Origin: Acholeplasmatales bacterium
GTDB taxonomy: Bacteria; Bacillota_I; Bacilli_A; Acholeplasmatales; Acholeplasmataceae
Length of the DNA: 47,719 bases
NCBI GenBank assembly: GCA_003249785.1
Contig: QKIB01000044.1
Coordinates: 1-47,719 of the forward strand
Direction: 5' to 3'
Shown: positions 24,964 through 32,641 of the stretch, piece by piece
Numbering within the stretch: position 1 is the first letter of the stretch
Layout of the letters: each line of letters opens with the position of its first letter
Made by a program: the position numbers and the translations under genes
The notes under the pieces: model-generated
Seen by the model: the letters and a program-made list of their open reading frames with translations, nothing else
Databases searched by the model: none
What the model was told of the DNA's origin: nothing

Positions 24964-25503
24964 ATGCGTATCGGTGCAGTCATCATCATCTTATCTATTC
25001 TGATTGACCAAGTTACAAAACAATTAGCACATGCTTACATACCAGCAATTGTTGCGAATACAAATACAGATATAGTACTTATTCCTCATTTGCTTCAACT
25101 TAACTATTATGAAAATGTTGGAGCATCACTAGGCATTTTTACAGGCGCTCAATTGTTATTCATGATTGTTACAATTATTGCTTTAGGAATATTTGGATAT
25201 CTGTTTTTGCAATCTGATTTTAAAGATAAAAAAGTTTATAGTATATCTATTGCACTATTTATCGGTGGAACTTTAGGAAATGCTATTGATCGAGCACTTT
25301 ACGGTAAAGTGATTGATTTCATGCATTTTCCATTTTTGACACCTGTGATGAATACAATTGGACTTTCTAATTTCTATAATAATTTTGCTGATATGTTTTT
25401 AACTGCAGCAATTATCTTATTTGCAATCGATTTATTCATTTTTGAAGGTAAGAGAAAAAAGAAGGAGCAAGCTCATGCCAGCGCTGATCAAAGTCCGTCC
25501 TGA
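24964..25503 (+). CDS. lspA: Lipoprotein signal peptidase (signal peptidase II)
   Basis: This aspartic membrane protease removes signal peptides from prolipoproteins. It has 179 aa and four hydrophobic segments. The conserved boxes are present: IDQVTKQLA, NYYENVGASLGIF, GTLGNAIDR (catalytic Asp) and NFADMF (second Asp). A basic C-terminal tail (KRKKKEQ) follows. AGGAGG lies 6 nt before the ATG. The 3' end overlaps the rluD-type gene, as in B. subtilis lspA-ylyB. Confidence 0.95.
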   Translation: MRIGAVIIILSILIDQVTKQLAHAYIPAIVANTNTDIVLIPHLLQLNYYENVGASLGIFTGAQLLFMIVTIIALGIFGYLFLQSDFKDKKVYSISIALFIGGTLGNAIDRALYGKVIDFMHFPFLTPVMNTIGLSNFYNNFADMFLTAAIILFAIDLFIFEGKRKKKEQAHASADQSPS

Positions 25504-26392
25504 ACATGTCGGTCTTCGTCTTGATCAGTTCCTATTGGAACATTACTATAAGGATCAAAGTAGAAGCTATGTTCAAAATGCCATTAAGGAAGGTTATGTC
25601 CTTCTTAATGGACAAAAAGTTAAAACCGGACACAGTCTGAAAATCGATGATGAAATTCATATTGAACACATAGAAACCAAAGCATTGGACCTGGATCCAG
25701 TTGATCTGAAACTTGATGTTGTCTATGAAGATGATGATTTGCTTGTCATCAACAAACCTCAAGGATTGGTTGTGCATCCTGCATCTAGTTATCACGAACC
25801 AACATTAGTTCATGGGTTACTTCATCAAATTGATGAACTGAGTTCAATTAATGGGATTGCCAGACCTGGTATTGTCCATCGAATTGATAAGGATACATCA
25901 GGTTTACTTGTTGTAGCCAAAAATGATCAAACACATCAAAAACTCAGTGAGGACTTGGCAAAACATCAAATCAAAAGAGAATATATAGCTCTGGTTTATG
26001 GCAACTTTGTTGAAAATGAAGGGACTATAGATGCGCCAATAGGTAGACACCCAAAGCATCGTTTGAAAATGGCTGTTGTTGCATCAGGAAAACCAGCAAA
26101 GACTCATTTCAAAGTCTTGGATCGTTTTGGAAAATATAGCCTCATCTCATGTGAATTAGAAACTGGAAGAACACATCAGATTCGGGTACATATGGCTTAT
26201 ATCAATCATCCGATTGTTGGCGATCCTTTGTATGGACCGAAGGATGTTATTGGCTCTACAGGGCAGTTTTTGCATGCACAAAAATTGACTTTTTTTCATC
26301 CGATAAAAAAAGAGCATATGACTTTTACAGCCGATATGCCTGATACGTTTAAAGCTTTTCTAGATCAACTTATTCAAGATTCTGTTTTGTGA
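25475..26392 (+). CDS. rluD: RluA-family rRNA pseudouridine synthase
   Basis: It isomerises uridine in 23S rRNA. It has 305 aa with an N-terminal S4 RNA-binding domain (~residues 12-75: LRLDQFLLEHY) and the catalytic domain with PGIVHRIDKDTSGLLVVAK (catalytic Asp). The ATG at 25475 has AAGGAG 8 nt upstream, inside lspA. RluD is the closest label, but the modified positions are uncertain. It corresponds to B. subtilis YlyB. Its last 23 bp overlap the convergent rnhC gene and no terminator lies between. Confidence 0.9.
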   Translation: MPALIKVRPEHVGLRLDQFLLEHYYKDQSRSYVQNAIKEGYVLLNGQKVKTGHSLKIDDEIHIEHIETKALDLDPVDLKLDVVYEDDDLLVINKPQGLVVHPASSYHEPTLVHGLLHQIDELSSINGIARPGIVHRIDKDTSGLLVVAKNDQTHQKLSEDLAKHQIKREYIALVYGNFVENEGTIDAPIGRHPKHRLKMAVVASGKPAKTHFKVLDRFGKYSLISCELETGRTHQIRVHMAYINHPIVGDPLYGPKDVIGSTGQFLHAQKLTFFHPIKKEHMTFTADMPDTFKAFLDQLIQDSVL

Positions 26393-27227
26393 CATTTTTG
26401 AAATTCATTTTGGTAACCAAAGACAAGATTTTGATGCCTTTACTGTCATAAATGGTTTTAATCATGTCATCAGCTTCTTTGCTTGCTCCTTTGGGTAGCG
26501 TCACATCGAGTTTTTTACTGTATTCATCCATTTTGACCAAAAAGGCATATCTAGCGATGATGGATGCAGCAGCAACACTTAAGTGAATTTGCTCCGCTCT
26601 GACATGAAAATCAATGTCACGATAAATTAGGGTTTCGTCTTTAATATAATTAAAGTATAATTGAGGGGTACAGAATTGATCGACGATGACCGGCACCTGT
26701 GTTTTCAATTTACCTGATGTCTTGATGATGGCTTGATTGTGTAGCAAAGCTTTGATTTTATTTAAGTTGTAACCTTGTTCTACAAGGTCATTATATTTTC
26801 TTGGTGGAAGAATCAGTAAAGAATGAACAAGTTTTTTAGCGATTTTGGGAGCTAGAGCGATGATTTGACGGTCACTCATGTTCTTGGAGTCTCTGACATT
26901 GAGACCTTCCAAATATTCAATGTCGTTCACTGAAGCGTAAAGTGCACAGACAACGATTGGACCGAACACATCGCCAGTACCGACTTCATCAGATCCAATG
27001 GCAGCATAATCTTTACGGTTCAAATGACTTTTAATGGACACTAATTCATGTGTTACTTCTCTACCCTGAAGCAAAACTTTACCTGTTTTATATCCGAGAA
27101 TATCAATTCCATTATGCTCGGCATGAAAAAGCAAATAAGGATTTTCATCGTTTATTTGGTGATATTGATAAACCTTATTCAGTTTTTCTAATTCCTGATC
27201 ATTTACAGATATGGTGTAATGCTTCAT
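26370..27227 (-). CDS. rnhC: Ribonuclease HIII
   Basis: It cleaves RNA in RNA:DNA hybrids. It has 285 aa with an N-terminal substrate-binding (TBP-like, DUF3378) domain and a C-terminal RNase H domain. The active-site start AAIGSDEVGTGDVFGP contains the first Asp-Glu pair, and ERLN-type sequence follows (LEGLNVRDSKNM). The ATG is preceded by GGAGAA. It is divergent from mutS2. In B. subtilis rnhC also lies close to mutS2. Confidence 0.93.
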   Translation of the reverse strand: MKHYTISVNDQELEKLNKVYQYHQINDENPYLLFHAEHNGIDILGYKTGKVLLQGREVTHELVSIKSHLNRKDYAAIGSDEVGTGDVFGPIVVCALYASVNDIEYLEGLNVRDSKNMSDRQIIALAPKIAKKLVHSLLILPPRKYNDLVEQGYNLNKIKALLHNQAIIKTSGKLKTQVPVIVDQFCTPQLYFNYIKDETLIYRDIDFHVRAEQIHLSVAAASIIARYAFLVKMDEYSKKLDVTLPKGASKEADDMIKTIYDSKGIKILSLVTKMNFKNVTKQNLE

Positions 27228-27249
27228 TGAATTCTCCTATACTGTATTC

Positions 27250-27258
27250 ATTATACCA
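27250..27258 (-). promoter_or_regulatory. Extended -10 promoter for rnhC
   Basis: On the minus strand TG-G-TATAAT, about 23 bp before the rnhC start. No clear -35 is seen. Confidence 0.5.
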
Positions 27259-27283
27259 TATTTTTACAAAAAAGGCGGCTCTT

Positions 27284-29605
27284 ATGCGATTTATGACGAA
27301 AACATTAGAATTGAATCAAATCCTGGAAATGGTTGCTAAAAAGGCAAAATGCGATACGATCAGAAATGATATTTTAAGCATGCAACCCATGACTGATCTG
27401 GGATCAATCGAACAAGCGCTCATAGAGACTTTGGATATGACAACCTTGATTTTAAGATCTGGTAGTTTGCCTATTCTAGAAGATTATGATATCCATCAAC
27501 TCCTGAGTTATGCAACGATGGAACGCTCATTCTCCATTCAAGAAATCCTATATATTCGTTTGTTTTTAATCATGGAAAGAGACATTATTCGCTATATCAA
27601 GGAACTTGATAAATTGAAAATAGCAACCAATGCACTTGGGAAATATTTTCAAGCAATGCATTCTCATCATGCCTTGCTTTCCTATGTTCAGTCTAAAATT
27701 GATGAGGATGGACAAATTCTAGATGATGCAACACCTGAGTTGCTTCATATCAGAAGAGACCTATTGAGATATGACAAGCAACTTCAAGATAAACTTCAAA
27801 AATTGCTTGGTGAATATACTCTTTACCTCAACGAAAGTGTTGTTGTTCTTAGAAATAATCGGTTTTGTATTCCTGTCAAGGATACGTTCAAGAACAAGAT
27901 TAAAGGGATTATCCATGATGTTTCATCCAGTCATCAAACGGTTTACATTGAACCTGAAGCAACACGACAAATCACTGCTCAGATCGAACAACTCAAAGTC
28001 GATGAAGAAAAGGAAATCCAAAAGATCGTCGCTTTATTAAGCGAAGAAGTGCATGCAAGTCATGAAAGCTTAAAAGACAATCTTGATTTGTTTTTGACTT
28101 TGGATTTTATTTCCGCTAAAGCACAGTATGCCATTGAAATCAATGGAACTAAACCCGATATCAATGATGAAGGTCATGTTTCACTAATCAAGGCTAAACA
28201 TCCTTTACTTGATCAAAAGACGGCTGTTCCAATTACTTTAGAATTATCAAAAGAACTCAAGACATTACTCATAACCGGACCCAATACAGGTGGTAAAACA
28301 GTCGCGCTAAAGACCGTTGGCTTACTGACATTAATGACACAATGCGGAATGCTCATTCCAGTGAGTGAGGCATCAAAAGTTGCAATCTTTGACCAAGTGT
28401 TTGCTGACATCGGTGATGAGCAATCCATCATGCAATCCCTATCGACATTCTCATCACATTTAACAAAAATCATTTCAATGATTGAAAATGTCCATGACAA
28501 TACACTGGTTTTACTCGATGAACTTGGAAGCGGAACTGATCCAAATGAAGGTGTATCACTAGCAATTGCAATCTTGAATGCTTTTAAGGTTTATGATATT
28601 CGAATGATGGTGACAACCCATTATTCGGAACTAAAGAGTTATGCCTATGAAGAATCCAATATGGGTACTGCAAGTGTTGCATTTGACAAAAAGACACTTA
28701 AACCACTTTATTACTTGCAGATGGGAACAACAGGATCCTCTCATGCTTTTCTGATTGCTCGTAGATTGGGACTCAAAGAATCAGTGGTTTCTGACGCTGA
28801 AACGATTTATCAAGGCAGACAAACCGATTTGGCTAAAGTGATGGAAAAACTGAATGATGAACTGCTTTATATCGAGAAACAAAAAGAAGATCTAGCGTCT
28901 GAGATAACAGACAACAGAAAAGCGAAACTAGATCTGCAGATGGCAAAAGAGAAGTTGCTGTCTGAACAAGATAAGATCATTGAATCCATTAAAGCTAAAG
29001 AAGAGAAAAAATGGAATGACCTCAAAGATGAAGTCAGAGTAATCATTTCCGACCTTCAAAACAGAAAAGAACTTTCCAAACCAGAAGTTGCTCAGCTCAA
29101 ATTCCAATTGAATCAAAAAGCAGAGAATGAACGTTTGCAGCTTTTTGAAGATCAACTCAATGTTGGAGATCAAGTCTTTATTCTACCTTATCAACAATAT
29201 GGTCGTATTAAATCCATCAAAAACGATCAGTATGATGTTGTCTTTGGAAAATTTGAACTGTTGTTCAATGCTGTTGATCTAAGAAAAGAAGAACCAAAAA
29301 AAGATCCAAAAAAAATGGAGAGAAAAGTTTCTGCAAATATAGGATCAACGCCTGAAAGACAAGCCAAATTCGAACTTGACTTAAGAGGATATCGGTTTGA
29401 GGAAGTCAGAGAAGCGATGGATCAAGCCATTGATCGAGCTTTACTCTCCGGACTTTCCACCATGCGGATCATTCACGGCTTTGGAAGTGGTGCAGTTAGA
29501 AAAGCTGTCTATGATTACATTAAGTCTTCACCTTACATCAAAGGACACCGTTATGGTGGTGAAGGTGAAGGGTTAAATGGCGTAACTATTATTACTCTAA
29601 AATAG
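27284..29605 (+). CDS. mutS2: MutS2/RqcU (MutS-family ATPase with Smr domain)
   Basis: Family members suppress recombination and, in B. subtilis, act on collided ribosomes. It has 773 aa: N-terminal lever/clamp helices, an ABC-type ATPase with Walker A GPNTGGKT and Walker B LVLLDELGSGTDP, a long coiled coil (~residues 515-640), a KOW-like segment, and a C-terminal Smr nuclease domain (LDLRGYR, HGFGSG). The ATG at 27284 follows AAGGCGG by 6 nt and gives the expected N-terminus. The open frame to 27050 overlaps rnhC and is not coding. Confidence 0.93.
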   Translation: MRFMTKTLELNQILEMVAKKAKCDTIRNDILSMQPMTDLGSIEQALIETLDMTTLILRSGSLPILEDYDIHQLLSYATMERSFSIQEILYIRLFLIMERDIIRYIKELDKLKIATNALGKYFQAMHSHHALLSYVQSKIDEDGQILDDATPELLHIRRDLLRYDKQLQDKLQKLLGEYTLYLNESVVVLRNNRFCIPVKDTFKNKIKGIIHDVSSSHQTVYIEPEATRQITAQIEQLKVDEEKEIQKIVALLSEEVHASHESLKDNLDLFLTLDFISAKAQYAIEINGTKPDINDEGHVSLIKAKHPLLDQKTAVPITLELSKELKTLLITGPNTGGKTVALKTVGLLTLMTQCGMLIPVSEASKVAIFDQVFADIGDEQSIMQSLSTFSSHLTKIISMIENVHDNTLVLLDELGSGTDPNEGVSLAIAILNAFKVYDIRMMVTTHYSELKSYAYEESNMGTASVAFDKKTLKPLYYLQMGTTGSSHAFLIARRLGLKESVVSDAETIYQGRQTDLAKVMEKLNDELLYIEKQKEDLASEITDNRKAKLDLQMAKEKLLSEQDKIIESIKAKEEKKWNDLKDEVRVIISDLQNRKELSKPEVAQLKFQLNQKAENERLQLFEDQLNVGDQVFILPYQQYGRIKSIKNDQYDVVFGKFELLFNAVDLRKEEPKKDPKKMERKVSANIGSTPERQAKFELDLRGYRFEEVREAMDQAIDRALLSGLSTMRIIHGFGSGAVRKAVYDYIKSSPYIKGHRYGGEGEGLNGVTIITLK

Positions 29606-29615
29606 TGTAAACCGC

Positions 29616-29644
29616 TTGAAAAATCATGCATTTTAGCATATAAT
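29616..29644 (+). promoter_or_regulatory. Promoter of trxA
   Basis: TTGAAA (29616-29621), 17-bp spacer, perfect TATAAT (29639-29644), about 37 bp before the ATG. Confidence 0.85.
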
Positions 29645-29681
29645 GAAAATGATAAAATTATAAAGGAATGAGGAAAATTTA

Positions 29682-29990
29682 ATGATTGATTATCAAGGAC
29701 AACCTTATCAAGATGTGATTGGCCAACAAGGCTTAGTCGTCGTACAGTATTTTGCAACTTGGTGTGGACCATGTAAAATGTTAAAACCAGTTTTAGAAGC
29801 GTTAAGCACTGAAATGACAGATTCTAAATTCTTCAGAGTGGATATTGACCTATTCAGAAGTCAAGCAATTGAAGCTGGTATTCGTAGTGTTCCAACCGTT
29901 GTTTTATACAAAGACGGTGAAGAAGTCGATCGTCAAAGCGGTTATCAACCAAAAGAAAGAGTCGCTGCTTGGATCAACCAATTCAGATAA
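29682..29990 (+). CDS. trxA: Thioredoxin
   Basis: This small dithiol reductant has 102 aa with the active site WCGPCK (Cys28, Cys31), the cis-proline RSVPT, and a final amphipathic helix. It is the likely electron donor for MsrA. It has its own promoter and terminator. GAGGAAAA precedes the ATG. Confidence 0.96.
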   Translation: MIDYQGQPYQDVIGQQGLVVVQYFATWCGPCKMLKPVLEALSTEMTDSKFFRVDIDLFRSQAIEAGIRSVPTVVLYKDGEEVDRQSGYQPKERVAAWINQFR

Positions 29991-29992
29991 TT

Positions 29993-30014
29993 AAAGCACG
30001 TCAGTGCTTTTTTT
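29993..30014 (+). terminator. Terminator of trxA
   Basis: A 7-bp stem AAAGCAC / GTGCTTT with a GTCA loop is followed by a T run. Confidence 0.9.
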
Positions 30015-30030
30015 ATTGCCTAAAATAGCG

Positions 30031-30036
30031 TATAAT
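30031..30036 (+). promoter_or_regulatory. -10 element for truB-ribF-darA
   Basis: Perfect TATAAT 17 bp before the truB ATG. The -35 is poor because the preceding sequence is the T run of the trxA terminator. Confidence 0.45.
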
Positions 30037-30052
30037 ATGAGATGGTGATTAT

Positions 30053-30901
30053 ATGGACGGTTTTTTATGGATAGACAAACCAACAGGCATCACATCACAT
30101 GATGTTGTCTTTAAGATCAAGAAAAAATTGCACATTGACAAAATAGGACATACCGGTACTTTGGATCCTTTTGCCAGTGGGCTTTTAATCTTATGTGTTG
30201 GTAAAGCAACCAAATTAGCCCATCTATTTTCAAACATGGATAAAACCTATGAAGGAACCATTGTCTTCGGTAAACATTATGATACATTTGATACGACAGG
30301 CGTTCTTTTAGAATCAAGTGAATTTTCACACAATGAACATGAAATCTCTTTAGCAATGCAAAAAATGATTGGATCTTATCAGCAGTTACCACCAATGTAT
30401 TCAGCAATCAAAGTGGGTGGAAGAAAACTTTATGATCTTGCCAGAGAAGGTAAAGAAATCGAAAGAGAAAAGCGATTAGTTGAAATCAAAGATTTCAAAG
30501 TCATCAAACAAAATGATAATCAAACCTATCAATTTTTCGCCTCTGTTTCTAAGGGAACTTACATCAGAACACTTGCGGTTGATTTGGCAGAGAACTTATC
30601 AAGTTATGCCGCATTAAGTGAATTAAGACGACTATCGGTTGGACCTTATAATGTTCATTATGCCAAAACGATAGAAAATGCCTCAAAAAATGATATCATA
30701 ACAGTAGAACAGTTTTTTGAGAATACCCAAAAGCTAGTCTTAAATGACTATATGATCAAACTTGTTAAAAATGGTGTCTATCTTGATGACAGACAACTTA
30801 TCACTGATCAACCATTTGTTGTCTATGACGAACATGAAAACATGGTTGCTTATTATGAAGTCAAAAGCAAAAATCTGTATAAGCCAGTTTTAGTTTTGTA
30901 G
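30053..30901 (+). CDS. truB: tRNA pseudouridine(55) synthase TruB
   Basis: It makes pseudouridine 55 in the T loop of tRNAs. It has 282 aa. Motif I is LWIDKPTGITSHDVV, the catalytic Asp is in HTGTLDPFASG, and GTYIRTLAVDLA is the late conserved motif. ribF follows after 8 nt, the usual Firmicutes truB-ribF pairing. Confidence 0.95.
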   Translation: MDGFLWIDKPTGITSHDVVFKIKKKLHIDKIGHTGTLDPFASGLLILCVGKATKLAHLFSNMDKTYEGTIVFGKHYDTFDTTGVLLESSEFSHNEHEISLAMQKMIGSYQQLPPMYSAIKVGGRKLYDLAREGKEIEREKRLVEIKDFKVIKQNDNQTYQFFASVSKGTYIRTLAVDLAENLSSYAALSELRRLSVGPYNVHYAKTIENASKNDIITVEQFFENTQKLVLNDYMIKLVKNGVYLDDRQLITDQPFVVYDEHENMVAYYEVKSKNLYKPVLVL

Positions 30902-30909
30902 GAGCAGTT

Positions 30910-31815
30910 ATGAAGATTATTTCAGCAAATTACAAGTTAATTCAAAACGATGATCCCATTACCATCACTATGGGTAATTTTGATGGACTCCATTTGGGGC
31001 ATCAAGAATTGATTAAGCGTGTTGTATCTTATACAGATACAAAGCATGCTGTTTTGACGTTTGATCCTCATCCATCCTCCGTTCTCCGAAAACAGCCGTT
31101 TCGAACACTAACACAGCGTAATGATAAGATTGAACTTTTTTCCAGATACAAACTTGATTTCGTCTATATCGTCGATTTCAATCAAGAATTCTCATTACTC
31201 AATGTCTCTGAGTTCATTGAGTTTCTCAAACGAATCAATGTCAAACGTATGGTCATCGGTAGAGATGCAAGATTTGCATATCGAGGCGAAGGCACCATCA
31301 ATGATTTACGGAAGTATTTCATTGTAGATATTGTCGAAGATATGCTTTTCAACAATACGAGAGTCTCAACAACTTATGTCAAGGATTTCTTATATGCTGG
31401 TGATCTAGAATCAGCGCGTCGACTCCTCAACCGTCATTATCAGATTAAAGGGCACGTCGTTCATGGCAATCACATTGGTCACAAACTCGGATTTCCAACC
31501 GCAAACATTGATTACGACCATTATTTCTTGCCTGAAAGTGGTGTGTACTATGTTCGGGTTTTCTATCGTGGCAAATGGTATCATGCCATGGCAAATATCG
31601 GAAACAATCCGACATTGAATTTCACATTTGAAAAAAGATTGGAAATCTATATTCTTGATTTTAATCAAAATATCTATGGCAAGGAACTGATTATCGTCTT
31701 TTTCCAATACTTAAGAAATGAGATGAAATTCAAGAATAAGAAAGAACTGATTGCTCAGCTTAAAAATGATGAAATTCAGGTTAGAGAATTAGCAAAAAAT
31801 AAAACTATGGTATAA
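30910..31815 (+). CDS. ribF: Bifunctional riboflavin kinase/FAD synthetase
   Basis: It makes FMN from riboflavin and then FAD. It has 301 aa. The N-terminal FAD synthetase (nucleotidyltransferase) has TMGNFDGLHLGHQ. The C-terminal flavokinase has GHKLGFPTANI and the conserved MANIGNNPT. GGAG precedes the ATG. It is second in the truB-ribF-darA operon. Confidence 0.95.
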   Translation: MKIISANYKLIQNDDPITITMGNFDGLHLGHQELIKRVVSYTDTKHAVLTFDPHPSSVLRKQPFRTLTQRNDKIELFSRYKLDFVYIVDFNQEFSLLNVSEFIEFLKRINVKRMVIGRDARFAYRGEGTINDLRKYFIVDIVEDMLFNNTRVSTTYVKDFLYAGDLESARRLLNRHYQIKGHVVHGNHIGHKLGFPTANIDYDHYFLPESGVYYVRVFYRGKWYHAMANIGNNPTLNFTFEKRLEIYILDFNQNIYGKELIIVFFQYLRNEMKFKNKKELIAQLKNDEIQVRELAKNKTMV

Positions 31816-31835
31816 TTATGATGTGAGGTGGTTAT

Positions 31836-32159
31836 ATGAAACTAATACTTGCGATTGTATCGAATGATGATGCGAATAAGGTTCAAAAAGCGTTAGTCAA
31901 AGAAAGATTCTTTTCAACTCGTCTTGCGACAACCGGCGGGTTTTTGAGAGCTGGTAATGTGACTTTCCTCATTGGTGTCAACGATGAGAAAGTACCACAA
32001 GCTTTGGAAATTATCGAAGCACACAGCAAGAAGCGAACAAAACTTGTTCCTAATACCATCGTTAACGAGTTTGGATCATTTTCCGCATTACCAATTGAAG
32101 TTGAGGTCGGAGGGGCAACCGTGTTTGTTGTCAACGTCGACCAATTTGTGAAAATATAG
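31836..32159 (+). CDS. darA: Cyclic-di-AMP receptor DarA (PstA)
   Basis: This PII-like trimeric protein binds c-di-AMP. It has 107 aa. The family-specific RLATTGGFLRAGNVTFLIGV segment forms the ligand pocket and identifies DarA/PstA (YaaQ, DUF970). Its output is not well understood. In B. subtilis it is near tmk and holB; here it ends the truB-ribF operon. The 20-nt gap holds GAGGTGG before the ATG. Its presence implies a diadenylate cyclase elsewhere in the genome. Confidence 0.92.
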   Translation: MKLILAIVSNDDANKVQKALVKERFFSTRLATTGGFLRAGNVTFLIGVNDEKVPQALEIIEAHSKKRTKLVPNTIVNEFGSFSALPIEVEVGGATVFVVNVDQFVKI

Positions 32160-32187
32160 TTGCATTTTATAAAAAAAATGCTACAAT
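32160..32187 (+). promoter_or_regulatory. Promoter of rpsO
   Basis: TTGCAT (32160-32165), 16-bp spacer, TG-C-TACAAT extended -10 (hexamer 32182-32187). The -35 starts on the base after the darA stop. Confidence 0.72.
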
Positions 32188-32190
32188 ATA

Positions 32191-32250
32191 AAAGGCGGTA
32201 ACAAAGATAGTGGAACGCCAACCCTACCTTTAGTTATTCGAGAAAGGAAA
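32191..32250 (+). promoter_or_regulatory. Possible S15 autoregulatory leader of rpsO
   Basis: Two stem-loops can form: GGCG / CGCC (32194-32197 / 32216-32219), and CCTTT / AAAGG (32227-32231 / 32243-32247). The second arm includes the Shine-Dalgarno, so it could hide it. S15 is known to autoregulate in several bacteria by different leader folds; this one is inferred only from fold and position. Confidence 0.4.
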
Positions 32251-32255
32251 CAGAT

Positions 32256-32525
32256 ATGGCATTATCAAAGGCAAAAAAGACAGAAATCATGACAGCTTAT
32301 GCGACTAAAGAAGGCGACACTGGGTCTCCAGAAGTTCAAATTGCAGTTCTGACTCAACAGATCAACGATTTAAATGAACACCTTCAACAGCATATTCATG
32401 ATTTTCATTCCCGTCGTGGTCTATATATGATGATCGGGAAAAGACGTCGCTTGTTAAAGTACTTGCGTACAAAAGACGTAGATCGTTATCAAGCTTTGAT
32501 TCAAAAACTTGGATTACGTCGTTAA
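32256..32525 (+). CDS. rpsO: 30S ribosomal protein S15
   Basis: Primary 16S rRNA-binding protein of 89 aa. Characteristic features are [14 protein letters not shown], the [18 protein letters not shown] helix, and the [12 protein letters not shown] motif. AAAGGAAA precedes the ATG. It is followed by a strong terminator and then pnp, the nearly universal rpsO-pnp order. Confidence 0.97.
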   Translation: MALSKAKKTEIMTAYATKEGDTGSPEVQIAVLTQQINDLNEHLQQHIHDFHSRRGLYMMIGKRRRLLKYLRTKDVDRYQALIQKLGLRR

Positions 32526-32553
32526 AAGGATTGCTAAGGCAATCTTTTTTTTT
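32526..32553 (+). terminator. Terminator of rpsO
   Basis: Stem GATTGC / GCAATC (32529-32534 / 32539-32544), extended by flanking A-T and G-U pairs, with a TAAG loop and nine T. Confidence 0.88.
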
Positions 32554-32559
32554 ATTTGC

Positions 32560-32588
32560 TATACAAATACCTAAAATTGTGGTATGAT
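32560..32588 (+). promoter_or_regulatory. Promoter of pnp
   Basis: TG-G-TATGAT extended -10 (hexamer 32583-32588) with a weak -35 TATACA (32560-32565) at 17 bp. The leader is about 50 nt. Confidence 0.55.
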
Positions 32589-32641
32589 GATTAAGGTTAA
32601 AAAAATATAGAAGACATATAAAATGAAGGAGATTTTATATC

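Noticed and set aside
27050-27283. N-terminal extension of mutS2
   Set aside because: This open frame is antisense to the start of rnhC, encodes no MutS2-like sequence and has no ribosome binding site; the true start is 27284.
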